DNA of 64,000 nt from Segniliparus sp051660745 (GTDB lineage: Bacteria > Actinomycetota > Actinomycetes > Mycobacteriales > Mycobacteriaceae), in NCBI RefSeq assembly GCF_051660745.1, contig NZ_JBOFQF010000042.1, positions 124,001 through 188,000 on the forward strand. Direction: 5' to 3'. Shown piece after piece: positions 1 to 7,635 of the stretch. Every line of letters starts with the position of its first letter. The first letter of the stretch is position 1. Made by a program: the position numbers and the translations under genes. A model generated the notes under the pieces. That model searched no databases. It saw nothing but the letters and a program-made list of their open reading frames with translations, and was not told the DNA's origin.

Positions 1-1080
1 CCCGCCACCTCGGCGCTGTCGGTCTCTCTCACGACCGGTTTCCTCGCGCTGGCCATGATCCCCGCAGGCGTCCTCTCCGAGCGCTACGGGCGCACCCGAG
101 TGATGCTGGCTTCCGCCGCCCTTGCCTCGGCCATCGGCCTGTTTCTCCCGTTCAGCCCGACCATCGACGCGCTGCTCGTCGGCCGGGCGCTGCAAGGAGT
201 CGCACTCGCGGGCGTGCCCGCCGTGGCGATGGCCTACCTCGCCGAAGAAGTCCACGGCAACTCGCTCGGCCGCGCCATGGGCCGCTACGTCGCGGGCACC
301 AGCATCGGCGGCCTGCTCGGCCGGGTCATCCCGTCGTTCGCCCTCGACTTCGTCCCGTGGCGGTACGCGATGGAGACCGCGAGCGTCGTCTCGCTGGCGT
401 TCACCGTCGTGTTCATCCGCTCCCTGCCGAAGTCGCGGTTCTTCCGCCCCGAGCGGGCCGGGTTGGGGGCCGTCGTCCGGGGGATGCTCGGCCACCTGCG
501 CAATCCGGCGCTGGTGTGCTTGTTCGTCTTGGGCTTCATCCTCATGGGCGGATTCGTCACCGTCTACAACTATCTCGGCTACCGGTTGGCCGCCGCGCCC
601 TTCTCGCTGCCCCAGAGCGTCGTCGGCCTGGTGTTCCTGCTGTATCTCGCGGGCACGCTCTCCTCGGCGCAGGCGGGCAAGCTCTCGGACCGGATCGGCC
701 GGGCGAGAGTCCTCGCCTGTTCGGCGGCAGTGATGGCCGCGGGGCTGCTGGTCACCGTTGCGGACTCGATCTGGGCGGTGCTGCCGGGCATGCTGCTGTT
801 CACCGGGGGGTTCTTCGCGGCGCATTCGACGGCCAGCGGGTGGGTGAGCCAGATCGCGGCCAAGAACCGGGCAGGCGCCTCGTCGCTCTACCTCTTCGGC
901 TACTACCTCGGCAGCGCTGTCCTCGGCGAATTCGGCGGCTTCGCCTACGGACGAGGGGGCTGGACCGCGCTCGCCGCGTACGCGGGAGCGCCGCTGCTCG
1001 TCGGGCTCGTGCTGGTCGGCTGCCTGGTGCGGCTGAGCCGCCCGAGGCCCCAGCTGCAGAAGCCCCAGTTTCCGGCATGA
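1..1080 (+). CDS. MFS transporter, 5' end outside the window
   Basis: Inner-membrane carrier of the major facilitator superfamily, probably a drug or sugar exporter of the AraJ/YnfM type. The frame is open from base 1, so the true N-terminus is missing and about 359 residues are visible. The first in-window Met lies inside a helix and is not taken as the start. The loop GVLSERYGRTRVML matches the MFS motif between helices 2 and 3, and GKLSDRIGRARVL repeats it in the second half, as expected of a duplicated 6+6 helix fold. Alternating hydrophobic stretches run to the C-terminus. The substrate cannot be told from sequence. Confidence 0.85.
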   Translation, partial: PATSALSVSLTTGFLALAMIPAGVLSERYGRTRVMLASAALASAIGLFLPFSPTIDALLVGRALQGVALAGVPAVAMAYLAEEVHGNSLGRAMGRYVAGTSIGGLLGRVIPSFALDFVPWRYAMETASVVSLAFTVVFIRSLPKSRFFRPERAGLGAVVRGMLGHLRNPALVCLFVLGFILMGGFVTVYNYLGYRLAAAPFSLPQSVVGLVFLLYLAGTLSSAQAGKLSDRIGRARVLACSAAVMAAGLLVTVADSIWAVLPGMLLFTGGFFAAHSTASGWVSQIAAKNRAGASSLYLFGYYLGSAVLGEFGGFAYGRGGWTALAAYAGAPLLVGLVLVGCLVRLSRPRPQLQKPQFPA

Positions 1081-1590
1081 GTTGCGCGCAATGTGAAAAC
1101 TTGTCCCCCGTCTGCGCCCGAGGCTTCAGATCATTCGCCGTCGCCCGGCCCGTGGCAGGGCGGAAACGATTTCCGCGCGGAGCCCTGCGGCGGAACTGTT
1201 GCGCCGCCGCACCGCCCCTGGCAGCACCTCCTCGCCAACACGAGGCCCCCGACCGGGCGCGCCCGGCACCGCGAACATCGGCATAGCTCCTCCTCCTCGG
1301 CCTCCTCGGCCACAATCCACCACCGTCCCTCCGCTTCCCTCGCCGAGGAGGCACGCGCCGCGCCCCTCCTCCTCTTGAATAAGACGTAATCCATGTCTCA
1401 CCGGTTCCATGACGAAGATCGCGGACGAGCACTTCTATGAATCCGAGTTGAACAAACAGCGTTACTCCCCAGGACCCCTTCAAGCGCCCAGAAAGCTCTG
1501 GTAGCTTGACTTCGCCGCGCCCGACAGACCGGACATTTTGCCGGATGGCGAGCGCAGCGCCCTTATTTCAACCAATCGAAAGGTGGCATC
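1081..1590. other. 510-base stretch without a convincing gene
   Basis: No reading frame here has convincing protein character; the open frames are Arg/Ala-rich shadows. The only structure seen is an inverted repeat, GCCTCCTCGGC at 1300-1310 and its complement at 1342-1352, separated by 31 bases. It lacks a T tract. The last part must hold the promoter of the lectin-LysM gene, whose ribosome site GAAAGGTGG lies at 1578-1586. Confidence 0.5.
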
Positions 1591-2139
1591 GTGGCATCTC
1601 TGCACGCCGGCCAGTCCCTCACCAAGGGGCAGAGCCTCTCCTCCGACAACGGCGCCTTCACCCTGACCCTTCAGGACGACGGCAACCTCGTCCTCAACCC
1701 TGGCGCGGTCTGGTCCACCAAGACCAACGGCACGGGCGCTTCCCGGCTCGAAGTGCAGACTGACGGCAACGTCGTGCTGTACACCGACTCGAACGAGTCG
1801 AAGTGGGCGACCAGCACCTCCGGCGAGGTTCGGCTCGAGCTCCAGAACGACCGCAACCTCGTCGTCTACGGCGCGGGCAACACCGCCCTGTGGACTTCGG
1901 GCACCGTGACCGACATCCCCGCCACCCCTGCCGCCGCAGAGGTCGAGGAGCCGGCCGCCGAGGAAGAGCCCGCCCCCGAGGCGCAGACCTACGTGGTCGA
2001 GGGCGGCGACACCCTCTCCGCCATCGCTGAGCGCTTCTACGGCGACGCGAACCTCTACGGCAAGATCGCCGAGGCCAACGGCATCGCGAACCCCGACCTG
2101 ATCAACGTCGGGCAGGAGCTTGTGATCCCGGCGCTCTGA
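1591..2139 (+). CDS. Bulb-type mannose-binding lectin with C-terminal LysM domain
   Basis: Carbohydrate-binding protein of 182 residues. Residues about 1-105 form a beta-prism bulb-type lectin with three repeats of the QxDxNxVxY mannose-binding motif. QTDGNVVLY and QNDRNLVVY are complete; the first, QDDGNLVLN, has lost its Tyr and may not bind sugar. A short Ala/Glu/Pro linker leads to a LysM peptidoglycan-binding module at about 130-182 (YVVEGGDTLSAIAERFYG). The GTG start is chosen because GAAAGGTGG precedes it at a proper distance. There is no signal peptide, odd for a LysM protein. The same architecture is known in a Mycobacterium smegmatis lectin. A perfect hairpin follows the gene. Confidence 0.88.
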   Translation: MASLHAGQSLTKGQSLSSDNGAFTLTLQDDGNLVLNPGAVWSTKTNGTGASRLEVQTDGNVVLYTDSNESKWATSTSGEVRLELQNDRNLVVYGAGNTALWTSGTVTDIPATPAAAEVEEPAAEEEPAPEAQTYVVEGGDTLSAIAERFYGDANLYGKIAEANGIANPDLINVGQELVIPAL

Positions 2140-2152
2140 TCTGAAGCCGCAC

Positions 2153-2192
2153 GCGAAAGGCCCTGCCGGACATGTCCGGCAGGGCCTTTCGC
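2153..2192 (+). terminator. Perfect 40-base palindrome after the lectin gene
   Basis: Arms starting GCGAAAGGCCCTGCCGG pair with their exact complement around ACATGT. It starts 13 bases after the lectin stop codon. Very stable, no T tract, and symmetrical, so it could stop transcription from both sides. Confidence 0.75.
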
Positions 2193-2293
2193 GCAGCCAA
2201 GGGAACCACATCTCTGTGACCCTGCTAACGTTCCCCCGGACTGCCCGGCGACAAGCCGGGCCGTCTCACCGCTTCCTACTTGAAAGGCGTGTC

Positions 2294-2407
2294 ATGACCA
2301 ACCCCGAACACGAGCTCGCGAACCCCCTCGGCCTCGGCGACGAGCCCGAGCAGCAAGACATCTCCGACCCGGACACCCCGGAGTGGCAGAAGCACACCAA
2401 GCACTGA
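2294..2407 (+). CDS. Small acidic hypothetical protein, 37 residues
   Basis: Short hydrophilic protein (MTNPEHELANPLGLGDE..., ending WQKHTKH). The frame is open from a GTG at 2216, but the ATG at 2294 is preferred because TGAAAGG lies just upstream and because the upstream residues are Arg-rich and look non-coding. It sits between two perfect-palindrome terminators, so it is probably its own transcription unit. No family recognised; acidic, without membrane segment or signal peptide. The terminator immediately downstream supports a real short gene. Confidence 0.55.
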   Translation: MTNPEHELANPLGLGDEPEQQDISDPDTPEWQKHTKH

Positions 2408-2419
2408 TCCGTGCTTCTC

Positions 2420-2455
2420 GGATGGGCCCCGCAGGCATGCCTGCGGGGCCCATCC
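2420..2455 (+). terminator. Perfect 36-base palindrome terminator
   Basis: Arms GGATGGGCCCCGCAGGC pair with their exact complement around a CATG-type centre, 13 bases after the small-protein stop codon. Like the previous terminator it is a fully symmetrical palindrome without a T tract. Confidence 0.72.
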
Positions 2456-2555
2456 TCGTTCCGGGAACTCCGCGCGCCCCCAGTTCGTTCCACAAGAGAA
2501 CCGGCGCATTGGCGCCGAGCCCAAGGAAAGCCGATCTCCCGGAAAGAGAGCCCAG

Positions 2556-3214
2556 ATGGACACCAGCGCGGTGGCGAAGGCGCGAGCCGAGCTCCAGCAG
2601 AGCAGCAGGAACACCACGAGCCTTCTCGACGGCCTGGCGGCCAAGCTCAAGGCGGCCGCCGACTCGGGCGACCAGCCCGCCAGGGAATGGCAGCTGGACC
2701 TGCGCGAGGCCGGGCTGTCCCTCAGGGAGGAGTCCAGCCTCGCCGAGAGCCTGGTCAACATCGCGAGCCTCGGCAACCCCGACGTGCTCGCCAAGGCCCA
2801 AGCCGCCCTCGCCGACCGCCAGGCCCAGTCTTCGACCCTGCTCACCAGGCTGAGCGACAAGTTGAAGGCTTCCGCCGACCTCGGGGACCTCAACGCCCGG
2901 GAGTGGCAGCTGGACCTGCGCCGAATTTCGGCGCGTCCCCGTACGCCGCGCAGCAGCCGTATGCCGTGCAGCAGCACTACCCCGAGTCTCCCTACGCCCA
3001 GCCATCGGCTCCTTACGGGCAGCCCTACGCCCAGCAGCCCGCCGCCGCGTACTACTCCCCCGCAAGCGGGAGGTACCCCCAAGACCAGCCCCGCCAAGGC
3101 GGCGGGTTCTTGGGCCGCCTCATGGGCAGCGGCTTCGGGCAGGCGATGGCCATGGGGGCCGGATTCGCAGTCGGCGAGGAAGTCGTCGACGAGATCTTCG
3201 ACGACATCTTCTAG
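2556..3214 (+). pseudogene. Repeat protein with a frameshift or deletion junction
   Basis: Two coding segments in different frames. The first (2556 to about 2925) encodes two copies of a helical unit: SLLDGLAAKLKAAADSGD...REWQLDLRE and TLLTRLSDKLKASADLGD...REWQLDLR. The second (about 2925-3214, shifted frame) encodes a Tyr/Pro/Gln-rich stretch (YAAQQPYAVQQHYPES) followed by GGGFLGRLMGSGFGQ and the acidic end EEVVDEIFDDIF. The frame switch falls directly after the second REWQLDLR, a point where the DNA repeats the first copy (TGGCAGCTGGACCTGCGC). This suggests a deletion of the rest of unit two. Start ATG 2556 follows GAAAGAGAG. Function unknown. A 26-base palindromic repeat lies inside the second segment. 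Confidence 0.6.
3056..3081 (+). repeat. Short palindromic repeat, 26-base variant
   Basis: TCCCCCGC-AA-GCGGGAGG followed by TACCCCCA. It shares the ends TCCCCC and GGGAGGTRCCCCCA with the 36-base elements elsewhere in the window but has a shorter core. It lies inside the Pro/Tyr-rich part of the broken repeat protein. Membership in the family is less certain than for the 36-base copies. Confidence 0.5.
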
Positions 3215-3909
3215 GAGCTCATGCCATGACCGCCGCGAAAATCTTCGACTTCGATCCCGGTCTCCGCGAGGAGCAGATTGCCGAGCACTACCGCCTGGTC
3301 TGGGGCCACCCGGGCTCCGCGCAGGGATCCGACCCCGGCAATGTCGTCCAGTTTCGAGCCGCGCAGCGAAACGTCCTGCAGTTTCGCCCGCTGAAAGCTC
3401 GCGCCACGTAGATCGGAATGCACGAGCCGCGACCGCGCGAGTTCGGCCTCTTGGAAATCGGCAGCGCGCAACATCGAGGACTCCACATGGAGCCGCTTGG
3501 CTTTGGTCATGCGGATATTCATCAGCTCGGCTCCGCAGTCTTCGATCCGCACGTCCGTGAGCTTGGCCCCGCTCAGCGTCAGACCCGTCATCCGGCAGTC
3601 GCGGAACACCACCCGGTCAAGGCGGGCTCCGTCCCAAATCCCGCCGGAGAGATCACAGCGCACCAGCTCGACGTCGAGCAGGCTGAACTGCGTGAGCGTC
3701 ATACCAGCGAGATCCACCTCGGTGAGGCGGGATGCGTGAAAAGAAAGCCACAGCAGCTCGTCCCCCAATGGCGGCAATTGGCCGCCCCGCACGTCCAGCG
3801 AGGCAAACTGGTTGTCGTGCCAGTCGACGAGCTCCCCCTGCGCTGGGTACGAGTCCAATCGCGCGGGAATCTTCGGCGGCCTGGTCGCAGACTTGTCCTC
3901 GGCGGTCAC
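3211..3909 (-). CDS. Pentapeptide-repeat protein
   Basis: A protein of 232 residues built largely of A(D/N)LxX-like pentapeptides (for example AADFQEAELARSRLVHSDLR, DLRGASFQRAKLQDV), predicted to fold as a right-handed quadrilateral beta-helix. The conserved tail (IAGVGSLRGARV then GNLLLAETGIEVED) is usual for actinobacterial members. Partner and role are unknown; some relatives (MfpA, Qnr) mimic DNA and bind gyrase, but nothing here shows that. The frame is open further upstream, but GTG at 3909 is chosen because its GTG and the TGA of coaE overlap as GTGA, predicting translational coupling. A palindromic repeat lies immediately upstream inside coaE. Confidence 0.85.
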   Translation of the reverse strand: MTAEDKSATRPPKIPARLDSYPAQGELVDWHDNQFASLDVRGGQLPPLGDELLWLSFHASRLTEVDLAGMTLTQFSLLDVELVRCDLSGGIWDGARLDRVVFRDCRMTGLTLSGAKLTDVRIEDCGAELMNIRMTKAKRLHVESSMLRAADFQEAELARSRLVHSDLRGASFQRAKLQDVSLRGSKLDDIAGVGSLRGARVAPDQAVVLGNLLLAETGIEVEDFRGGHGMSS

Positions 3910-5174
3910 GCTCCCCCACTCGCAGGGCCCGTGGGAGGCGCCCCCAGCCAATCAGCCCGCTCGGCCCAGGCCAGCGCGCGCGGGTACGCGGCGGCGAACC
4001 AGGGCTCTTTCACCTCGTAGTACCCGTCCGCAGGATTCTCCGTCTCTCTCGCGCGCTCTTCGGCGAGGTGCTTGACGCGCGTGTACTCGTCCGCGACGGC
4101 GGTGTCCGCCCGCAGCCAGTCGCGGAAGAGCAGGGCGAACCGCTGGTTCGGCCAGCCGTCCACGCGGACGTGCAGATTCGCGGGCCGGTCCGGATCGGCC
4201 GAGACGTAGAGCCGTTTGCGCCAACGGCCCGTGTCCTGGTCCGGGCCCGCAGCGGCTCCTTCGCCGAGACGCCCAGTGTCCATATGCTCGTCATCGTGGT
4301 CGATGTTGACGACCCGGATGAAACCCGCTCCGGCGAGCGCGCCCGCAAGATCGTCCGCCGTCTCCAACGAGTCCACGGTCAGCTGGAGGTCGACCACGTC
4401 TTTCGCCGCCAGGCCCGGCACCGCCGTCGAGCCGATGTGGTCGACGCGGAGCGCCTTTGCCCCTGCGGCGGCCTTGATCCGGTTGGCGAGCCGCTCCGCA
4501 TCGGCAGGCCAGGCCGGATCGGGCTTGGCGAGCACATAGCCCCCGTGCAGCGGCGAATACGTCCCGTCGAACACGTTCTCGTTGAACGGCTCGATCCGCT
4601 CGGTCCACAGCCTGCGCACCCGCGCGCGGAGCTCTTCGGGCGAGCCGCTGTTGTCGAGCCAGATGTCGGCGGCGGCGCGGCGCTGCCCGTCGGAGGCCTG
4701 CGCGCCGATCCTGGCGAGCGCGTCCTCCCGGCTCATGCCCCGCACCTCGGTCAACCGGCGCAGCCGCTCGTCGAGCGGCGCGTCCACGATGATCGCGAGA
4801 TGGAAGAACGGCGCGAGGCCCAGCTCGACCAGGAGCGGGATGTCGCGGACCACGACCTGCTCGGCGGGGGCTGCCGCCATCAGCTCGTGGCTGCGGGCTG
4901 CCACGAGCGGGTGCGTGATCGCGTTGAGCTTCGCTCGTGCCTCCTCGTCGCCGAACACCCGCGCCGCGAGGTTCGGGCGGTCGAGCGTCCCATCTGCCGC
5001 GAGGACGCCGTCCCCGAACGCGTCGACCAGCGCGGCGAGCCCTGGCGTGCCGGGCTCGACCACTTCTCTGGCGATTTTGTCCGAGTCGACGACGAGCGCC
5101 CCGAGCTCCTCGAACGCCGCCGCGACGGTGGATTTGCCAGAGCCGATGCCGCCCGAGAGCCCGATCTTCAACAT
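3906..5174 (-). CDS. coaE: Dephospho-CoA kinase fused to a GrpB domain
   Basis: Cytoplasmic enzyme adding the 3'-phosphate to dephospho-CoA, the last step of coenzyme A synthesis. The N-terminal ~200 residues are the kinase: P-loop GGIGSGKST at residues 8-16 and VVDSDKIAREVV early in the fold. From about residue 205 a GrpB (UPF0157) domain follows, with KALRVDHIGSTAVPGLAAKD. This two-domain fusion is the usual form in Mycobacterium. The last residues are encoded by a palindromic repeat. TAGACT lies six bases before the ATG, predicting a leaderless transcript. It lies downstream of rpsA, as in Mycobacterium, but separated by a strong hairpin. Confidence 0.95.
   Translation of the reverse strand: MLKIGLSGGIGSGKSTVAAAFEELGALVVDSDKIAREVVEPGTPGLAALVDAFGDGVLAADGTLDRPNLAARVFGDEEARAKLNAITHPLVAARSHELMAAAPAEQVVVRDIPLLVELGLAPFFHLAIIVDAPLDERLRRLTEVRGMSREDALARIGAQASDGQRRAAADIWLDNSGSPEELRARVRRLWTERIEPFNENVFDGTYSPLHGGYVLAKPDPAWPADAERLANRIKAAAGAKALRVDHIGSTAVPGLAAKDVVDLQLTVDSLETADDLAGALAGAGFIRVVNIDHDDEHMDTGRLGEGAAAGPDQDTGRWRKRLYVSADPDRPANLHVRVDGWPNQRFALLFRDWLRADTAVADEYTRVKHLAEERARETENPADGYYEVKEPWFAAAYPRALAWAERADWLGAPPTGPASGGA
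3912..3947 (+). repeat. 36-base palindromic repeat at the coaE 3' end
   Basis: TCCCCCACTCGCAG, then GGCC, then CGTGGGAGGCGCCCCCAG. It is identical to the copies at 25452 and 26078 except for the four central bases and one transition. It encodes the last residues of CoaE, so the original C-terminus of that protein seems to have been replaced or extended. Confidence 0.85.
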
Positions 5175-5229
5175 GAGGCGAGTCTATGCCACAGAGCGCA
5201 CGCCACTGATTTCATCCCACAGGCTTCAT

Positions 5230-5285
5230 GCTAAGAAATGCCGATGGCCGCCTGTCGGAACAGGCGGCCATCGGCATTTCTTAGC
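5230..5285 (-). terminator. Hairpin terminator after rpsA
   Basis: Perfect 26-base arms with a four-base loop CGGA; the outer ends are GCTAAGAAATGCCG and its complement. It lies between the rpsA stop codon and the coaE promoter, so it should end rpsA transcription. It is symmetrical, with no long T tract. Confidence 0.85.
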
Positions 5286-5320
5286 GGGCGAGCCGCTCAG
5301 CGATAAAGCTGTGCGAAGGA

Positions 5321-6769
5321 CTAGGCCTTCGAGGCCAGCTTCTCGCGAAGAGCCTCAAGCTGCTCCTCGCTGGCGATCCGGCTGCCGGACTCCGGCTCGC
5401 CGGAGTCCTGGCGGCCACGGCCGTTGCCGCCGCTGCGGGCCGGGGCGGCCTTGACGGCCGCCGCGAAACGCTCGATCTGCTCGCCGTGCAGCTTCCACAG
5501 CCGCTCGGACTCGGCGTAGCGGGCTTCCCACTCGTTGCGCTGGGTGTCGAAGCCTTCGAGCCATTCGTTGGTCTCGGGGTCGAAGCCCTCCGGGAAGATG
5601 TAGTTGCCGTCGTCGTCGTACGAGTCGGCCATGCCGTAACGCGCCGGGTCGAACTCCTCCGGGTAGTCCTCGTTGGCCTGCTTGATGGACAGCGAGATGC
5701 GGCGGCGCTCCAGGTCGATGTCGATGACCTTCACCAGCACGGCGTCGTCAACCGCGACCACGGACTCGGGCTGCTCGATGTGGCGCTCGGAGAGCTCCGA
5801 GATGTGCACCAGGCCCTCGATGCCCTCGCCGACGCGGACGAACGCGCCGAACGGGACGAGCTTGGTGACCTTGCCCTGCACGATCTGGCCGATGGCGTGG
5901 GTCCGGGCGAAGTGCCGCCACGGGTCTTCCTGGGTCGCCTTGAGGGACAGGGAGACGCGCTCGCGGCTGAAGTCCACGTCGAGCACCTCGACGGTGACCT
6001 CGTCACCGACCTTGACGACCTCGGAGGGGTGGTCGATGTGCTTCCAGGACAGCTCGGAGACGTGCACGAGGCCGTCCACGCCGCCAAGGTCCACGAAGGC
6101 GCCGAAGTTGACGATCGAGGAGATGACGCCCTTCTTGATGTTGCCCTTCTGCAGGCGGTTCAAGAACTCGGTGCGCACCTCGGACTGGGTCTGCTCCAGC
6201 CAAGCCCGGCGCGACAGGACCACGTTGTTGCGGTTCTTGTCGAGCTCGATGATCTTGGTCTCGATCTCCTTGCCGATGTACGGCTGCAGGTCGCGCACCC
6301 GGCGCATGTCCACGAGGGAGGCCGGGAGGAAGCCGCGCAGGCCGATGTCGACGATCAGGCCGCCCTTGACGACCTCGATGACGGTTCCCTTGACGGACTC
6401 GTCCTTCTCCTTGTGGGCCTCGACCTCGCCCCAGGCGCGCTCGTACTGGGCGCGCTTCTTGGAGAGGATGAGACGGCCTTCTTTGTCCTCTTTGGTGAGG
6501 ACGAGGGCCTCCACGGTGTCACCGACGGAAACGACCTCGTTCGGGTCGACATCGTGCTTGATGGACAGCTCGCGGGAGGGGATGACGCCTTCGGTCTTGT
6601 AACCGATGTCGAGCAGGACCTCGTCTCGCTCGACTTTCACGATCGTGCCTGACACGATGTCCCCGTCGTTGAAGTACTTGATCGTGGCGTCGATGGCCTT
6701 GAGAAGGTCCTCGCTGCTCCCGACATCGTTGACGGCAACAGAGGGGGAGGTGGTCGTAGGGGATGGCAT
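5321..6769 (-). CDS. rpsA: 30S ribosomal protein S1
   Basis: RNA-binding protein of the small ribosomal subunit that helps mRNA docking. A 482-residue actinobacterial form with four S1 (OB-fold) domains at about residues 36-105, 123-188, 209-277 and 294-363, recognisable by GTIVKV, GTVIEVVKGGLIVDIG, GVISSIVNFGAFVDLGG and GKVTKLVPFGAFVRVG. The tail after 365 is acidic (YDDDGNYIFPEGFDP) and then low-complexity, ending EEQLEALREKLASKA. ATG 6769 begins MPSPTTTSPS, as in mycobacterial S1 proteins. Monocistronic by the hairpin downstream. Highly conserved; the call is secure. Confidence 0.98.
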   Translation of the reverse strand: MPSPTTTSPSVAVNDVGSSEDLLKAIDATIKYFNDGDIVSGTIVKVERDEVLLDIGYKTEGVIPSRELSIKHDVDPNEVVSVGDTVEALVLTKEDKEGRLILSKKRAQYERAWGEVEAHKEKDESVKGTVIEVVKGGLIVDIGLRGFLPASLVDMRRVRDLQPYIGKEIETKIIELDKNRNNVVLSRRAWLEQTQSEVRTEFLNRLQKGNIKKGVISSIVNFGAFVDLGGVDGLVHVSELSWKHIDHPSEVVKVGDEVTVEVLDVDFSRERVSLSLKATQEDPWRHFARTHAIGQIVQGKVTKLVPFGAFVRVGEGIEGLVHISELSERHIEQPESVVAVDDAVLVKVIDIDLERRRISLSIKQANEDYPEEFDPARYGMADSYDDDGNYIFPEGFDPETNEWLEGFDTQRNEWEARYAESERLWKLHGEQIERFAAAVKAAPARSGGNGRGRQDSGEPESGSRIASEEQLEALREKLASKA

Positions 6770-7031
6770 AAGGTTCGGGGACTCCGGAATTTTCTTTTGC
6801 TTGTAGGGTCAGGCTTCCACGCGCGCCGCAGGCCAGGCATGTTTTTGATGCATTCCAAGACCTACAGCGACATTTTGCGGCCGACACGCGGCCTGCACGC
6901 AAAACATACGTGTGATAGATCAGACTACCCGCTCTGCCGCGCAAGAGCAAATGCGGTTGATCACCGCAAAGAGCCCTCTTTCCAGGGAAACCGGCGCGGA
7001 TGAGACGCCGGGCGCGCGGATCCCGGAAACG
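6770..7031. promoter_or_regulatory. rpsA upstream region with a stem-loop
   Basis: 262 bases between the divergently facing ends of rpsA (start) and a secreted-protein gene (stop). It contains TTTTGCGGCCG...CGGCCTGCACGCAAAA around 6871-6906, an inverted repeat with T and A flanks. On the rpsA strand this could be part of the leader or a terminator for the gene upstream. No gene seen. Confidence 0.35.
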
Positions 7032-7565
7032 TCAGTTGAAGGGCGGGTTGGGGTGGATCGGCCCCGCGTCGGGCGGCACCGGGGCGCCGTCGCAGTTCGC
7101 GGCGAGCTCGCGGGTCTTGGACTCGACGGCTTCGACGTTCGCCTTGAGCGTCCCCGCGTCGGCCCGGTCGTCGATCGAGCCGTCCAGCTCGCGGAGCAGG
7201 TCGGCGTATTCGCCGTACTCGCCGTCCCACGGGTTCGGGTCGTTCACCCAGATATTCCCCTGGGCGGCCCCGCCCGTCACGCGGTCGAGCCTGCCGATCG
7301 TCGTCGACAGGTCCGTGCCGATCCACGCCACCGCCTCTTGCACGACGGGATCGTCCCAGCTCCAGCCCGGCTTCGCCGTCGCGGCGGCCAGGTGGTCGAG
7401 GTCGCGCTGCACGACGCCCGTCACGCCCCGGTTCATCTGGCACCAGTTCGGCCGGGCCTCGGCCTGCGGCAGGGCGGCGAGCGCCGTGGGCACGGCCAGC
7501 AGGCAGGCCGCGGCGAGCGTCCGCCGACGAGAGAGCGCCCACTGGCAAGAACGAGAGATCCGCAT
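7032..7565 (-). CDS. Secreted protein, paralogue of the next gene
   Basis: Exported protein of unknown function, 177 residues. The N-terminus has a charged stretch (MRISRSCQWALSRRR) and a hydrophobic core (TLAAACLLAVPTALAAL), ending near QAEA, a plausible signal-peptidase site. The mature part has two Cys (RPNWC and ELAANC), probably one disulfide, and the landmark GWSWDDPVVQEAV. The same landmarks (HPIWC, WTWNDPEVQDAV, VKNLC) occur in the gene just upstream on the same strand, so the two are paralogues. An ATG four codons upstream is an alternative start. No known family recognised. Spacing of 70 bases suggests co-transcription. Confidence 0.7.
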   Translation of the reverse strand: MRISRSCQWALSRRRTLAAACLLAVPTALAALPQAEARPNWCQMNRGVTGVVQRDLDHLAAATAKPGWSWDDPVVQEAVAWIGTDLSTTIGRLDRVTGGAAQGNIWVNDPNPWDGEYGEYADLLRELDGSIDDRADAGTLKANVEAVESKTRELAANCDGAPVPPDAGPIHPNPPFN

Positions 7566-7635
7566 AGTGTCCAACATAACAGCGCCCAGCGCGGCCCAGG
7601 CGGCGACCGCCCTGTCCGGCCTCTTCGCCGGAGCC

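Noticed and set aside
1300..1352. Inverted repeat as a terminator of the MFS gene
   Set aside because: It lies 220 bases after the stop, has a 31-base loop and no T tract, so it is not called a terminator.
3226..3411. A plus-strand frame of 61 codons starting with a plausible N-terminus
   Set aside because: It is antisense to the conserved end of the pentapeptide-repeat protein, has no conserved features and ends in low-quality sequence.
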